A stretch of 13,538 bases of DNA from JAAYCO01 sp964632015 (GCA_964632015.1 CAZWAT010000063.1:1-13538); one strand, 5' to 3'; shown: positions 1-7,945, counted from the stretch's first letter. The notes: generated from the letters alone by a model not told the origin. Program-made: numbers and translations.

Positions 1-1
1 T

Positions 2-3000
2 GACATCAAAAAGGTAATGATCGTCGGGTCGGGCCCGATCGTGATTGGCCAGGCATGCGAGTTCGATTATTCCGGCACCCAGGCCTGCAAGGCATTGCGC
101 GAACTGGGTTATGAAATCGTGCTGGTGAATTCCAATCCCGCCACGATCATGACCGATCCGGACACCGCCCACAGCACATACATCGAACCCCTTAACGTGC
201 AAACACTCAGGGAGATCATCCGCAAGGAGCGTCCCGACGCCCTGCTGCCAAATCTGGGCGGACAAACGGGGCTGAACCTCGCCAGCCAGTTGCACAATGC
301 CGGAGTTCTCAAGGAATTCGACGTTCGGGTTATCGGAGTGGATATCGAAGCCATTGAACGCGGTGAAGATCGCATCATGTTCAAGGATACGATGAACAGG
401 CTGGGTATCGAGATGCCCCGCAGCTCGCCCGCATACACCGTCGAGGAAGCCCAGAACATAGCTTCCGAACTTGGATACCCCGTTGTCATTCGTCCCGCAT
501 ACACCCTCGGAGGCACCGGCGGCGGTTTGGTTTATAACGTCGACGAGCTGCGCACCGTCGTCAGCAGAGGCCTGGCTGCGAGCATGGTAAATCAGGTGCT
601 GGTCGAAGAGTCAGTCCTCGGCTGGGAAGAGCTCGAATTGGAAGTCGTGCGAGATTCAAAGAATCGCATGATTACCGTCTGCTTCATCGAGAACGTCGAT
701 CCGATGGGAGTACACACCGGCGATTCGTATTGCACCGCCCCGATGCTGACCGTACCACAGGATGTGCAGGATCGGCTTCAGAATTACGCCTATAGCATCG
801 TCGAAGCGATTCAGGTCATCGGTGGAACCAACGTACAGTTCGCCCACAATCCCAAGGACGGACGAATTGTCATCATCGAGATCAACCCCCGCACAAGCCG
901 GTCAAGCGCCTTGGCAAGCAAGGCGACGGGATTCCCCATCGCATACGTCTCGGCAATGCTGGCCGCGGGAATGACGCTGGATGAGATTCCCTACTGGCGA
1001 AGCGGCACGCTGGACAAATACACGCCTGATGGCGACTACGTTGTGGTCAAGTTCGCACGATGGGCGTTCGAGAAATTCAACGGCGCCACGGATCACCTCG
1101 GTACGCAGATGAAGGCGGTCGGCGAAATCATGTCGATCGGAAAGACGTATAAAGAGGCGTTTCACAAAGCAATACGCTCGTTGGAGATCAACAGGCACGG
1201 GCTTGGATACGCCAAAGATTACAACTCCTGCTCACTGGAAAATCTGCTTGCCATGCTCAGTAAGCCAAGCAGTGAACGACAGTTCATCATGTACGAGGCC
1301 CTTCGAAAGGGTGCATCGGTGGCGAAGCTCGGTGAGTTGACAAATATTAAGGAATGGTTCATCGTTCAGATGAAGGAACTTGTGGACCTGGAAGAGAAGA
1401 TTCTCGCCCAGAACCCCGAAGCAATAGATGCCGACCTGCTCAACCAGGCCAAGCTCGACGGTTTCTCTGACAAGTATCTCGCGATGATTCTCAATGTCTC
1501 GGAAGAGGAGATCCGCAAGCAGCGTCAGGACATCGGCATGAATCATGCCTGGGACATGGTGCGCGTCAGCGGGGTCGAGAACGCATCGTATTACTACAGC
1601 ACCTACAGCGACCAGAACAAGGTCACTCCAACGAAGGCCGATAGAAAGGTCATCGTGCTTGGCGGCGGCCCCAACCGCATAGGTCAGGGCATCGAATTTG
1701 ACTACTGTTGTGTCCACGCCGCCCATGCGCTGCGGGAAGAAGGCATCGAATCGATCATGGTCAACTGCAACCCCGAAACGGTCTCAACGGACTACGACAC
1801 GTCCGATCGACTTTACTTCGAGCCCCTGACCGTTGAGGACGTGTTAAGCATCTGCAAGGCAGAGAAACCAGAAGGAATCATCGTCCAATTCGGTGGTCAG
1901 ACCCCGCTGAACATTGCCGCCCAGCTTGCGGACGCCGGTGTTCCCATTCTTGGCACAAGCCCGCACACAATCGACCAGGCCGAGGATCGTCTTTTGTTCC
2001 GCCAGGCGATGGACCTAATGAAGATCCCCATTCCCAAGGCAGCCATGGCCAGCACCCCCGCCGAGGCGATGAAGGCGGCCAAGGAAATTGGATATCCTCT
2101 TATCGTCAGACCCAGTTACGTTCTGGGCGGCCGGGGCATGCAGGTTGTGCATGACGAAGAGACACTCGCGCGGTACGTCCGCAACGCGGTCGAGATTACG
2201 CCGGATCGTCCCATTTATATCGATCAGTTCCTTGAGAACGCTCTTGAATGCGAAGCCGACGCGTTGTCCGACGGCGAGGATGCTTTCGTGCCTGCAATCA
2301 TGGAGCACATCGAGCAGGCGGGCATTCACAGTGGCGATTCGGCATGCGTAATTCCGCCCATATCGATCCCGCACAAGCATCTCGAGACCATCGCCGAGTT
2401 CACCCGCAAGATCGCGGTGCACTTGGGCGTGGTTGGGCTGATGAACGTGCAGTACGCAATTCATGATGACGTGGTCTATGTGCTTGAAGCCAACCCACGT
2501 GCCAGCAGAACCGTTCCACTTGTGAGCAAGATGTGCGGCATACAAATGGCGAAGATCGCCACGCGGATCATGCTCGGCGCCAAACTGGCCGACCTCGACC
2601 TTGCGCCGGTGACGATTCCGTACTTCGGCGTCAAGGAATCGGTTTTCCCGTTTGGGATGTTCCCCGACGTCGACCCCGTGCTCGGACCGGAGATGAGATC
2701 CACCGGCGAAGTTCTGGGCATGGCCGAGAGTTTCGGGCTGGCGTTCTTCAAGGCCCAGGAGGCAGCAACTCCCCCATTGCCTACCGAGGGAACCGTATTG
2801 ATAACAGTCAACCAGAACGACCGTCCGGGCGTGCTGGAGGTCGCGCGTCACTTCCACGACCTGGGATTTAAGATCCTCGCCACCACTGGCACAAGGGACT
2901 TCCTGCGTGCAAGCGGAATCGAGTGCGAGCATATTCACAAGATGACCGAGGGCAGACCCAGCATTCTCGACGCCCTGACCAACGGCGAAATCCAACTGAT

Positions 3001-3217
3001 ACTTAACACCCCTGCTGGAAGGCTCAGCAAGGCGGATGATTCGTACATCCGCAAATCGGCCATCAAGTACAGGGTTCCATACATCACAACCCTGACGGGC
3101 GCACTGTCGGCCGCAACAGGAATAACCGCGCAGAAGAAGGGCAAGGGCGGTGTGTGCTCCTTGCAGAATTACCATACCAGAATTGTCCGCCAGACCCCGC
3201 CGGCGCAAAGCAAATAG
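2..3217 (+). CDS. carB: Carbamoyl-phosphate synthase large subunit (5'-truncated by window)
   Basis: Large subunit of carbamoyl-phosphate synthase, which makes carbamoyl phosphate from bicarbonate, two ATP and ammonia delivered by CarA, for pyrimidine and arginine synthesis. The reading frame is open from base 2 (Asp-Ile-Lys-Lys-Val before the ATG at 17). CarB normally begins a few residues earlier with a PKRxDIKKV-like segment, so the real start lies just upstream and the ATG at 17 is internal. Numbering from base 17, the two homologous halves are visible: a first GSGPIVIGQACEFDYSG segment, and a second GGGPNRIGQGIEFDY segment near residue 549. Each half is followed by an ATP-grasp domain with its INPR or NPR motif (about 110-330 and 660-870). 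An MGS-like allosteric domain starts near residue 925 and ends with an SYIRKSAIKYRVPYITTL segment. Length and domain order are normal for the family. The next gene follows after 16 bases. Identification is secure. Confidence 0.97.
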   Translation, partial: DIKKVMIVGSGPIVIGQACEFDYSGTQACKALRELGYEIVLVNSNPATIMTDPDTAHSTYIEPLNVQTLREIIRKERPDALLPNLGGQTGLNLASQLHNAGVLKEFDVRVIGVDIEAIERGEDRIMFKDTMNRLGIEMPRSSPAYTVEEAQNIASELGYPVVIRPAYTLGGTGGGLVYNVDELRTVVSRGLAASMVNQVLVEESVLGWEELELEVVRDSKNRMITVCFIENVDPMGVHTGDSYCTAPMLTVPQDVQDRLQNYAYSIVEAIQVIGGTNVQFAHNPKDGRIVIIEINPRTSRSSALASKATGFPIAYVSAMLAAGMTLDEIPYWRSGTLDKYTPDGDYVVVKFARWAFEKFNGATDHLGTQMKAVGEIMSIGKTYKEAFHKAIRSLEINRHGLGYAKDYNSCSLENLLAMLSKPSSERQFIMYEALRKGASVAKLGELTNIKEWFIVQMKELVDLEEKILAQNPEAIDADLLNQAKLDGFSDKYLAMILNVSEEEIRKQRQDIGMNHAWDMVRVSGVENASYYYSTYSDQNKVTPTKADRKVIVLGGGPNRIGQGIEFDYCCVHAAHALREEGIESIMVNCNPETVSTDYDTSDRLYFEPLTVEDVLSICKAEKPEGIIVQFGGQTPLNIAAQLADAGVPILGTSPHTIDQAEDRLLFRQAMDLMKIPIPKAAMASTPAEAMKAAKEIGYPLIVRPSYVLGGRGMQVVHDEETLARYVRNAVEITPDRPIYIDQFLENALECEADALSDGEDAFVPAIMEHIEQAGIHSGDSACVIPPISIPHKHLETIAEFTRKIAVHLGVVGLMNVQYAIHDDVVYVLEANPRASRTVPLVSKMCGIQMAKIATRIMLGAKLADLDLAPVTIPYFGVKESVFPFGMFPDVDPVLGPEMRSTGEVLGMAESFGLAFFKAQEAATPPLPTEGTVLITVNQNDRPGVLEVARHFHDLGFKILATTGTRDFLRASGIECEHIHKMTEGRPSILDALTNGEIQLILNTPAGRLSKADDSYIRKSAIKYRVPYITTLTGALSAATGITAQKKGKGGVCSLQNYHTRIVRQTPPAQSK

Positions 3218-3233
3218 ATCAGTTGGAGAAAAA

Positions 3234-4166
3234 ATGGATTACCTCAAGTTCATAGAAGAACAGTCAGCTTCGCTTCAAAGCACGGTCGGCGATCAGTTGG
3301 CCATCAACGCCCTCAGTGGAGGCGTTGACAGCTCGGTGGTGACCGCGCTAGGACACAAGGCGTTGGGATCAAAGCTCAAGACCGTCCTTGTTGATAACTC
3401 CCTCATGCGTGAAAACGAACCCCAGCGGGTCGCGGCCGAGTTCAAAGCAATGGGCATTCCGGTGGAGGTCGTCGACGCCCGCGATGAGTTCCTCTCGGCC
3501 CTGAAAGGCGTGACTGATCCCGAGGAAAAACGACATGCCATTACAAACACGTTTTACAAGACTGTGTTCGGCAAAATCGTCCGGGACAGCGGCGCGAAAT
3601 TCCTGCTGCATGGAACAATTCTCACTGACATAGAAGAAACTTTGGCCGGTATCAAACGACAGCACAATATCCTTTCGCAACTGGGTATCGACCCGAGCGA
3701 AGCCTATGGATACGCTGTGCTTGAACCGCTTGCAACGCTTCGCAAGGACGGCGTTCGAGAAGTCGCACGACTTCTTGGTCTTCCGGCGAACATGACCAGT
3801 CGCATACCCTTCCCCGGCCCGGCGTTGGCGACCCGCATTATTGGCGAAGTTACACCAGAAAGACTCGCGACAGTTCGGGCCGCGACGGAAATCGTCGAGG
3901 GAGAGTTGGAGTCAACCAAGGCCTTTCAGTATCTCGCCGTTCTTCTGAATGACAGGGCAACGGGTATTCGCGACGGTCAGCGAGAGTTCGGGCAGATGAT
4001 TGCCGTGCGATGCATCGACAGCACAGACGCCAGAACCGCCACAGTCACCGAAATTCCATGGAGCACGCTGCACCGGATATCCCAAAGAATCACCGCTATC
4101 CCCGGCGTTAATCGATGCCTGTATGATCTGACACCAAAGCCCCCCGCGACTGTCGAATACATATAG
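3234..4166 (+). CDS. guaA: GMP synthase ATP-pyrophosphatase subunit (GuaA C-terminal type, no glutaminase domain)
   Basis: A 310-residue protein matching only the C-terminal two thirds of bifunctional GuaA. It has the ATP-pyrophosphatase P-loop SGGVDSS (28-34), a GVTDPEEKR segment, GTILTDIEET (127-136), PFPGP (192-196), and a C-terminal dimerisation/XMP-binding end KPPATVEY (302-309). The family adenylates XMP and aminates it to GMP. In this split form a separate glutaminase would have to supply the ammonia, as in many archaea; none is encoded in the window. The start is the ATG at 3234, preceded by GGAG at 3225-3228; the upstream in-frame ATG at 3150 lies inside carB and is unlikely. The gene is 16 bases behind carB and 32 before hisF. 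Oddities: the catalytic-lid motif normally IKSHHN reads IKRQHN (140-145), PFPGPGL reads PFPGPAL, and the usual DxMTA reads DARTA. It could therefore be a diverged paralogue rather than the cell's main GMP synthase. Family membership is sure, exact activity less so. Confidence 0.85.
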   Translation: MDYLKFIEEQSASLQSTVGDQLAINALSGGVDSSVVTALGHKALGSKLKTVLVDNSLMRENEPQRVAAEFKAMGIPVEVVDARDEFLSALKGVTDPEEKRHAITNTFYKTVFGKIVRDSGAKFLLHGTILTDIEETLAGIKRQHNILSQLGIDPSEAYGYAVLEPLATLRKDGVREVARLLGLPANMTSRIPFPGPALATRIIGEVTPERLATVRAATEIVEGELESTKAFQYLAVLLNDRATGIRDGQREFGQMIAVRCIDSTDARTATVTEIPWSTLHRISQRITAIPGVNRCLYDLTPKPPATVEYI

Positions 4167-4186
4167 TTGGCCCGGGCATGAGCCCC

Positions 4187-4191
4187 AGGAG
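4187..4191 (+). promoter_or_regulatory. Ribosome binding site fixing the hisF start
   Basis: AGGAG lies 7 bases before the ATG at 4199. The other in-frame ATG, at 4178, would place this site inside the gene and add seven residues not expected ahead of the conserved IxPCLD start of HisF. The site therefore favours 4199. Confidence 0.75.
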
Positions 4192-4198
4192 CAAGCCA

Positions 4199-4960
4199 AT
4201 GGAAAAGACGATCAGGATAATGCCATGCCTCGACATGCGTGATGGTCGCGTGGTCAAAGGTGTGCACTTCGTGGACATCCGAGACGCAGGCGATCCGGTC
4301 GAATGCGCCAGGGCCTATTGCGACGCAGGCGCCGATGAGCTTGCCCTGCTGGACATTACCGCCACCGTCGAGGGCAGACGAACCATGCTCGACGTGGTAA
4401 AACGCGTTGCCGATGTCGTGAATATTCCTTTCACTGTCGGAGGCGGCATTAAGGATGTGGAAACCGCTGCCGCTGTTCTCGAAGCCGGTGCCGACAACGT
4501 TTCGATCAGCAGCGCTGCGTTTCGAAATCCCGACCTGGTACCCAGCATTATCAGCAAACTCGGGCCAAAGGTTGTCGTCGCCATAGACGTGGACCGCAAC
4601 CCGGATATGCCCTCAGGTTATGAAGTGTATGTTGATGGAGGAAGAACCCCCACCGGAGCCGACGCGGTGGAGTTCGCCACAACCGCCAGGTCATGGGGTG
4701 TTTCGACAATACTGCCAACAAGCAAGGCGGGAGATGGCGCACGCACCGGATACGATCTGCCAATCATCACCCGCATAGCCCAGGCCACCGGCGCCAGCGT
4801 CGTCGCATCCGGAGGCGCCGGCGCAATGGAGCATTTCCTTGAGGCGGTGCATGCTGGAGCTGAAATACTTCTTGCGGCCTCGGTGTTCCATTTCAACATC
4901 ATCGCCATACCCGACCTGAAGCAATACCTCCTGCAAAACGGCGTCAACGTGCGCATATGA
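4199..4960 (+). CDS. hisF: Imidazole glycerol phosphate synthase, cyclase subunit HisF
   Basis: Cyclase subunit of IGP synthase in histidine biosynthesis. With the HisH glutaminase it turns PRFAR plus ammonia into imidazole glycerol phosphate and AICAR, the latter feeding purine synthesis. The 253-residue (beta/alpha)8 barrel has the usual length. Both catalytic aspartates are present: Asp12 in MPCLDM and Asp130 in VVVAIDVD. Also seen are the phosphate-binding VGGGI segment, ASGGAG, and the closing LAASVFHF. The active-site loop usually written TSMDxDGTxxGYD here reads TSKAGDGARTGYD (174-186). Because the catalytic residues are kept, this is probably a lineage variant. No hisH or other his gene is nearby, so the gene sits outside a his operon and may be co-transcribed with carB and the guaA-like gene (32-base gap). 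A weaker alternative is the paralogue HisA, but the PCLD and FHF ends speak for HisF. Confidence 0.93.
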   Translation: MEKTIRIMPCLDMRDGRVVKGVHFVDIRDAGDPVECARAYCDAGADELALLDITATVEGRRTMLDVVKRVADVVNIPFTVGGGIKDVETAAAVLEAGADNVSISSAAFRNPDLVPSIISKLGPKVVVAIDVDRNPDMPSGYEVYVDGGRTPTGADAVEFATTARSWGVSTILPTSKAGDGARTGYDLPIITRIAQATGASVVASGGAGAMEHFLEAVHAGAEILLAASVFHFNIIAIPDLKQYLLQNGVNVRI

Positions 4961-5003
4961 CGGCGGGAGGTTTTTGCCCTGAAGGTCGAATCTCGCCACG
5001 ATC

Positions 5004-5031
5004 TTGAATTGTCGCCGGCGAATGGTAAACT
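5004..5031 (+). promoter_or_regulatory. Possible weak sigma-70 promoter before larC
   Basis: TTGAAT (5004-5009) and TAAACT (5026-5031) are separated by 16 bases in the 97-base gap between hisF and larC. Each hexamer matches the consensus at four of six positions. Transcription would begin very close to the larC Shine-Dalgarno (GAGGAAGGA, 5038-5046). This is the only candidate seen in the gap, and no terminator was found after hisF, so read-through from upstream is equally possible. Confidence 0.25.
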
Positions 5032-5057
5032 TCGGATGAGGAAGGAACTACACAACC

Positions 5058-6224
5058 ATGACGGTTGCTTATTTCGACTGTTTTGCCGGAGCCGGTGGCG
5101 ACATGATAGTGGCGTCGCTGGTCTCGGCGGGGTGTGATTTTGATCAACTCAAGCGAACACTCGCCGGGCTGGGCGTGCATGCGGATCTGTCGATAGACCA
5201 GGTCACCAGGCACGGCATGGCGGGGACAAAATTCAACGTCAGCGTCGGCCACGAGCACCATCACCGCCACCTCGATGACATTCTTAAGATCATTGAAAAG
5301 GCTGATCTGCCCCAGCGAACAGCGCAGCGTGCAAGAAAGGTCTTTGAACGTCTTGCTCAGGCTGAGGCAAAGGTTCACAACTGCCCCGTGGAGAAGGTTC
5401 ATTTTCACGAGGTTGGGGCTGTCGACAGCATTATAGACATTATCGGGGCGTGCGCAGCGATGGAGATGCTGAACATCGACCGCATATTCTGCTCGCCTCT
5501 TCCTGTCGGTAGCGGAACGGTAAAATGCGCTCATGGCGAGTTGCCTGTCCCTGCACCGGCAACGGGCGAGTTGCTCAAAGGCGCCGTCACCTCTTCGCGT
5601 CATATTGAAGGCGAGGCGATTACCCCCACGGCCGCGGCGATTTTCACTACTCTTGCTGAGGGTTTCGTACCCATGCCCGAGATGCGGGTGACATCCATCG
5701 GCTGGGGCGCAGGAACAAGAGAAGGCGCCCCCCTGCCCAATCTGCTGCGGGTGTTTGTCGGATCCCAGGCGTCAGATGGCGACAGCGACGAGCTGGTCGA
5801 GATTTCGGCGAATCTTGACGATTGCTCGGGCGAAATAATTGCAGACGCTCTTGAGAAGCTGCTATCGGCGGGATGCGTTGACGCGTGGGCGACGCCCATC
5901 GTCATGAAGAAGTCGCGTCCCGCGTGGACATTGTCCGCCCTGTGCGCGCCCAAGGACGTCGGGGAAGCACAGGATATCATCTTCCGCAACACGACTACGT
6001 TCGGCGTTCGACGCGTCAATTGCGCCAGGAGCAAACTGCTTCGTCGCCATGTCACTGTCGAAACAGCCTTTGGCCCGCTTCGAGTGAAGGTCGGAAGCCG
6101 GGATGGAAAAGACCTCACCGTCTCCCCGGAATTCGAAGACTGCCGGCTGGCCGCTCAGTCCCATCACGCGTCAGTTCGCCAGGTGCAGGCATTGGCCTTG
6201 CGGGCATACGAGGAGATGACATGA
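5058..6224 (+). CDS. larC: Nickel-pincer cofactor biosynthesis protein LarC
   Basis: LarC is the CTP-dependent cyclometallase that inserts nickel into the pyridinium dithiodicarboxylate mononucleotide made by LarB and LarE. The resulting cofactor serves lactate racemase and other LarA-family enzymes. The 388-residue protein begins with the family's YFDCFAGAGGDM segment. It carries a His-rich stretch HEHHHRH (65-71), HFHEVGAVDSIID (115-127), NLDDCSGEII (252-261) and MKKSRP (283-288, usually MKKGRPG). N-terminal LarC1 and C-terminal LarC2 parts lie in one uninterrupted frame, unlike Lactiplantibacillus plantarum, where a programmed frameshift joins them. The start ATG at 5058 has GAGGAAGGA at 5038-5046, a slightly long spacing. 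The stop overlaps the next gene by ATGA. No larA, larB or larE is in the window, so the client enzyme is unknown. The family is clear from these motifs. Confidence 0.9.
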   Translation: MTVAYFDCFAGAGGDMIVASLVSAGCDFDQLKRTLAGLGVHADLSIDQVTRHGMAGTKFNVSVGHEHHHRHLDDILKIIEKADLPQRTAQRARKVFERLAQAEAKVHNCPVEKVHFHEVGAVDSIIDIIGACAAMEMLNIDRIFCSPLPVGSGTVKCAHGELPVPAPATGELLKGAVTSSRHIEGEAITPTAAAIFTTLAEGFVPMPEMRVTSIGWGAGTREGAPLPNLLRVFVGSQASDGDSDELVEISANLDDCSGEIIADALEKLLSAGCVDAWATPIVMKKSRPAWTLSALCAPKDVGEAQDIIFRNTTTFGVRRVNCARSKLLRRHVTVETAFGPLRVKVGSRDGKDLTVSPEFEDCRLAAQSHHASVRQVQALALRAYEEMT

Positions 6225-6637
6225 CCTATGAGCAGCTCCTGACAATCTGCGCAATTCTGTTGTCAACCAGCATTGCCATTCTTGTTACATCGGTAATCCT
6301 CCTGCGCAGACGAAGTTGCCCCAGCGACGCCGAAGAGATAATCGCGCGACTCAACGCCGCCGCGGATCAGATAGACAGGCGAACCCAGGCGAGAATGCGA
6401 CAACTTCAGGGGCTTCTCAACCAGGCACGCGTACAGGTTCGCGAATTCAAGGGGCTTGACGAGGAAACACCGCGTCCGCTTCCTCCGGATATCCATGCCC
6501 AGGAAGATGAGATCATGCGACTTGCGGGGTTGGATATGTCAGTGGTCGAAATCGCTCGCCGCCTGCAACTGTCTGTTGGCGAGGTCGAACTGACGCTGAA
6601 CCTCAACAGGCCAAAGGTCGTGGCAAACTCGAGATAA
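6221..6637 (+). CDS. Small membrane-anchored protein with coiled coil and C-terminal HTH (SwrB/DUF6115-like)
   Basis: A 138-residue protein of unknown function. Residues 6-28 form one hydrophobic membrane segment followed by Arg-Arg-Arg, suggesting a cytoplasmic C-terminal part. Residues 37-75 are charged and Gln/Arg-rich, probably helical or coiled coil. A proline-rich linker (84-90) leads to a short helix-turn-helix-like end (96-127) of the form IMRLAGLDMSVVEIARRL followed by a GEVELTL segment. That IA+.L....GEVEL pattern resembles the tail of Bacillus SwrB and DUF6115 proteins, judged from memory. The start ATG at 6221 overlaps the larC stop, indicating translational coupling, and a longer frame opening at 5885 lies within larC and is rejected. 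The glycosyltransferase follows after 10 bases. Whether the HTH binds DNA or a protein partner cannot be seen. That it is a real gene is likely; the function is open. Confidence 0.75.
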   Translation: MTYEQLLTICAILLSTSIAILVTSVILLRRRSCPSDAEEIIARLNAAADQIDRRTQARMRQLQGLLNQARVQVREFKGLDEETPRPLPPDIHAQEDEIMRLAGLDMSVVEIARRLQLSVGEVELTLNLNRPKVVANSR

Positions 6638-6642
6638 AGGAG
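6636..6642 (+). promoter_or_regulatory. Strong ribosome binding site supporting a TTG start
   Basis: AAAGGAG overlaps the stop codon of the preceding gene and stands 5 bases before TTG 6648. No in-frame ATG lies nearby: the first ones fall inside the conserved catalytic domain. This site therefore decides the start of the glycosyltransferase. Confidence 0.75.
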
Positions 6643-6647
6643 CATCC

Positions 6648-7832
6648 TTGTACATACTCGCTGTAATACTGACAGTAATCACCAGCTTGGTGAGCCTTAT
6701 CTGGTCCTCCCGACACATAAAGATATATAAGGAAAACAAGAACGGGTTCATTCTCGACTCGGACTGTCCAGGCCCGCCGCCCGACGCGCCATTGATCAGC
6801 GTAGTCGTGGCCGCAAAGGACGAAGAGGCGACTATCGAAAGCTGCGTCCGAACAATGCTTTCGCAGGATTACCCGAACTTTGAACTGATCGTCTGCAATG
6901 ATCGCTCAGAAGATCGCACCGCCGATATCGTCGAACAGATCTGCGACGAGGATACCCGCCTCAAGCTCATCAACATTGAAGAGCTTCCCGAAGGATGGTG
7001 CGGAAAGAACAACGCCATGCAAATTGGCATCGGGGCGTCATCTGGCGAGTGGATATGCATGATCGATGCCGATTGCAGGCAGCTTTCCTCGCGAACCCTG
7101 TCGGTCGCCCTTGAGCAAGCTATTAGTACAAACACCGACATGCTCAGCATTCTGCCCACTCTCGAAATGAAAGGTTTTTGGGAGAATGTCGTCCAGCCCG
7201 TATGCAGCGGCGTGATGATGATCTGGTTCGATCCCGACAAGGTCAACAGTCCCGCCCACAAAAGTGCCTATGCCAACGGCGCGTTCATTCTCATCAGCAA
7301 AGACGCCTATGAGAAAATCGGCACGCACGAGGCAATCAAAGGCTGCATCAACGAAGACATGCACATGGCTAGCGAGGCTAAGGGCAAGGGTCTGCGCCTG
7401 AAGGTCGTGCGCAGCGAAGAGTTGTACACGGTTCGCATGTACACATCGCTCAAGGCGATCATCCAGGGTTGGAGCCGCATCTTCTTTGGCACATTCGGTA
7501 CGCTCAAGAGGCTTGTGGCGTCCTTTGCGCTGATGTTCTGCATGGGGCCTTTGCCTTATCTTACCGCCGCTGTGGGCCTGACTCTTTACGCGACCGGTGG
7601 TTCAACGGCCTGGCTTGTCGCGGGACTAGCTGGTTCGGCGGCGGCAATTATTCAGATGAGCGTGATCTTCAGGTTCTACAGGATACTGCAAGGCAGACCA
7701 TGCCTGTTCTGGACCTACTGCCTTGGATGCGTCATCACCCTGTATGCGATAGTGAAGGCCATTGGCAATCTTCGCAGCGGCGCCAAGTTGGTATGGAAGA
7801 ACACCCATTACGCCACTGCCGGCAGAAAATAA
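6648..7832 (+). CDS. Membrane-associated family 2 glycosyltransferase
   Basis: A 394-residue GT-A fold glycosyltransferase, probably using a nucleotide sugar on a lipid or other membrane-linked acceptor; the substrate cannot be told. An N-terminal membrane segment (about 2-19) precedes the catalytic domain. That domain has PLISVVVAAKDEE (about 48-60), a CNDRSEDRTADIV segment, LPEGWCGKNNA, the metal-binding DAD (140-142), a probable catalytic NED (Asp237) and QGWSR (273-277). Three hydrophobic segments follow in the C-terminal third (about 288-370). The LPEGW-GK and long hydrophobic tail resemble carotenoid and hopanoid-associated glycosyltransferases (CrtQ/CruC/HpnB-like), but no partner pathway gene is present. 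It starts at TTG 6648, needed to include the first membrane segment and supported by AAAGGAG at 6636-6642. It is probably the last gene of the larC unit, because a promoter follows it. The family is secure, the acceptor unknown. Confidence 0.88.
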   Translation: MYILAVILTVITSLVSLIWSSRHIKIYKENKNGFILDSDCPGPPPDAPLISVVVAAKDEEATIESCVRTMLSQDYPNFELIVCNDRSEDRTADIVEQICDEDTRLKLINIEELPEGWCGKNNAMQIGIGASSGEWICMIDADCRQLSSRTLSVALEQAISTNTDMLSILPTLEMKGFWENVVQPVCSGVMMIWFDPDKVNSPAHKSAYANGAFILISKDAYEKIGTHEAIKGCINEDMHMASEAKGKGLRLKVVRSEELYTVRMYTSLKAIIQGWSRIFFGTFGTLKRLVASFALMFCMGPLPYLTAAVGLTLYATGGSTAWLVAGLAGSAAAIIQMSVIFRFYRILQGRPCLFWTYCLGCVITLYAIVKAIGNLRSGAKLVWKNTHYATAGRK

Positions 7833-7861
7833 AGCAGCGAACACCAGGCAATGAATGGGCG

Positions 7862-7889
7862 TTGACGTGGGCGCAGGTGAAGATATAAT
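7862..7889 (+). promoter_or_regulatory. Near-consensus sigma-70 promoter of the cimA leader
   Basis: TTGACG (7862-7867) and a perfect TATAAT (7884-7889) are 16 bases apart. The expected transcription start near 7896 gives a leader of about 260 bases before cimA. This fits the leader ORF and attenuator that follow. Confidence 0.75.
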
Positions 7890-7913
7890 TCACCCTGTTC
7901 GACGGAATTTCGA

Positions 7914-7919
7914 TATAAT
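7914..7919 (+). promoter_or_regulatory. Second perfect -10 hexamer
   Basis: A second TATAAT, in the same GATATAAT context as the first, occurs 30 bases downstream. No good -35 lies 16-18 bases upstream (CACCCT-like), so it is either a weak alternative promoter or chance. Transcription from it would start near 7926 and still include the whole leader ORF and all pairing segments. Confidence 0.3.
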
Positions 7920-7945
7920 ATCATAAAGACTTTGGCACGCAGACT

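Noticed and set aside
2015..3208. 397-codon open frame on the minus strand
   Set aside because: It lies fully antisense to the clearly conserved carB, has no recognisable domain, and is a by-product of codon bias in carB.
3150..3233. Upstream ATG extending the guaA-like protein by 28 residues
   Set aside because: It would lie inside carB, the added residues are unlike the family, and a good Shine-Dalgarno precedes the ATG at 3234.
7469..7888. 139-codon open frame in another frame running past the end of the glycosyltransferase
   Set aside because: Most of it overlaps the conserved glycosyltransferase and its tail runs through the promoter; no motif was seen.
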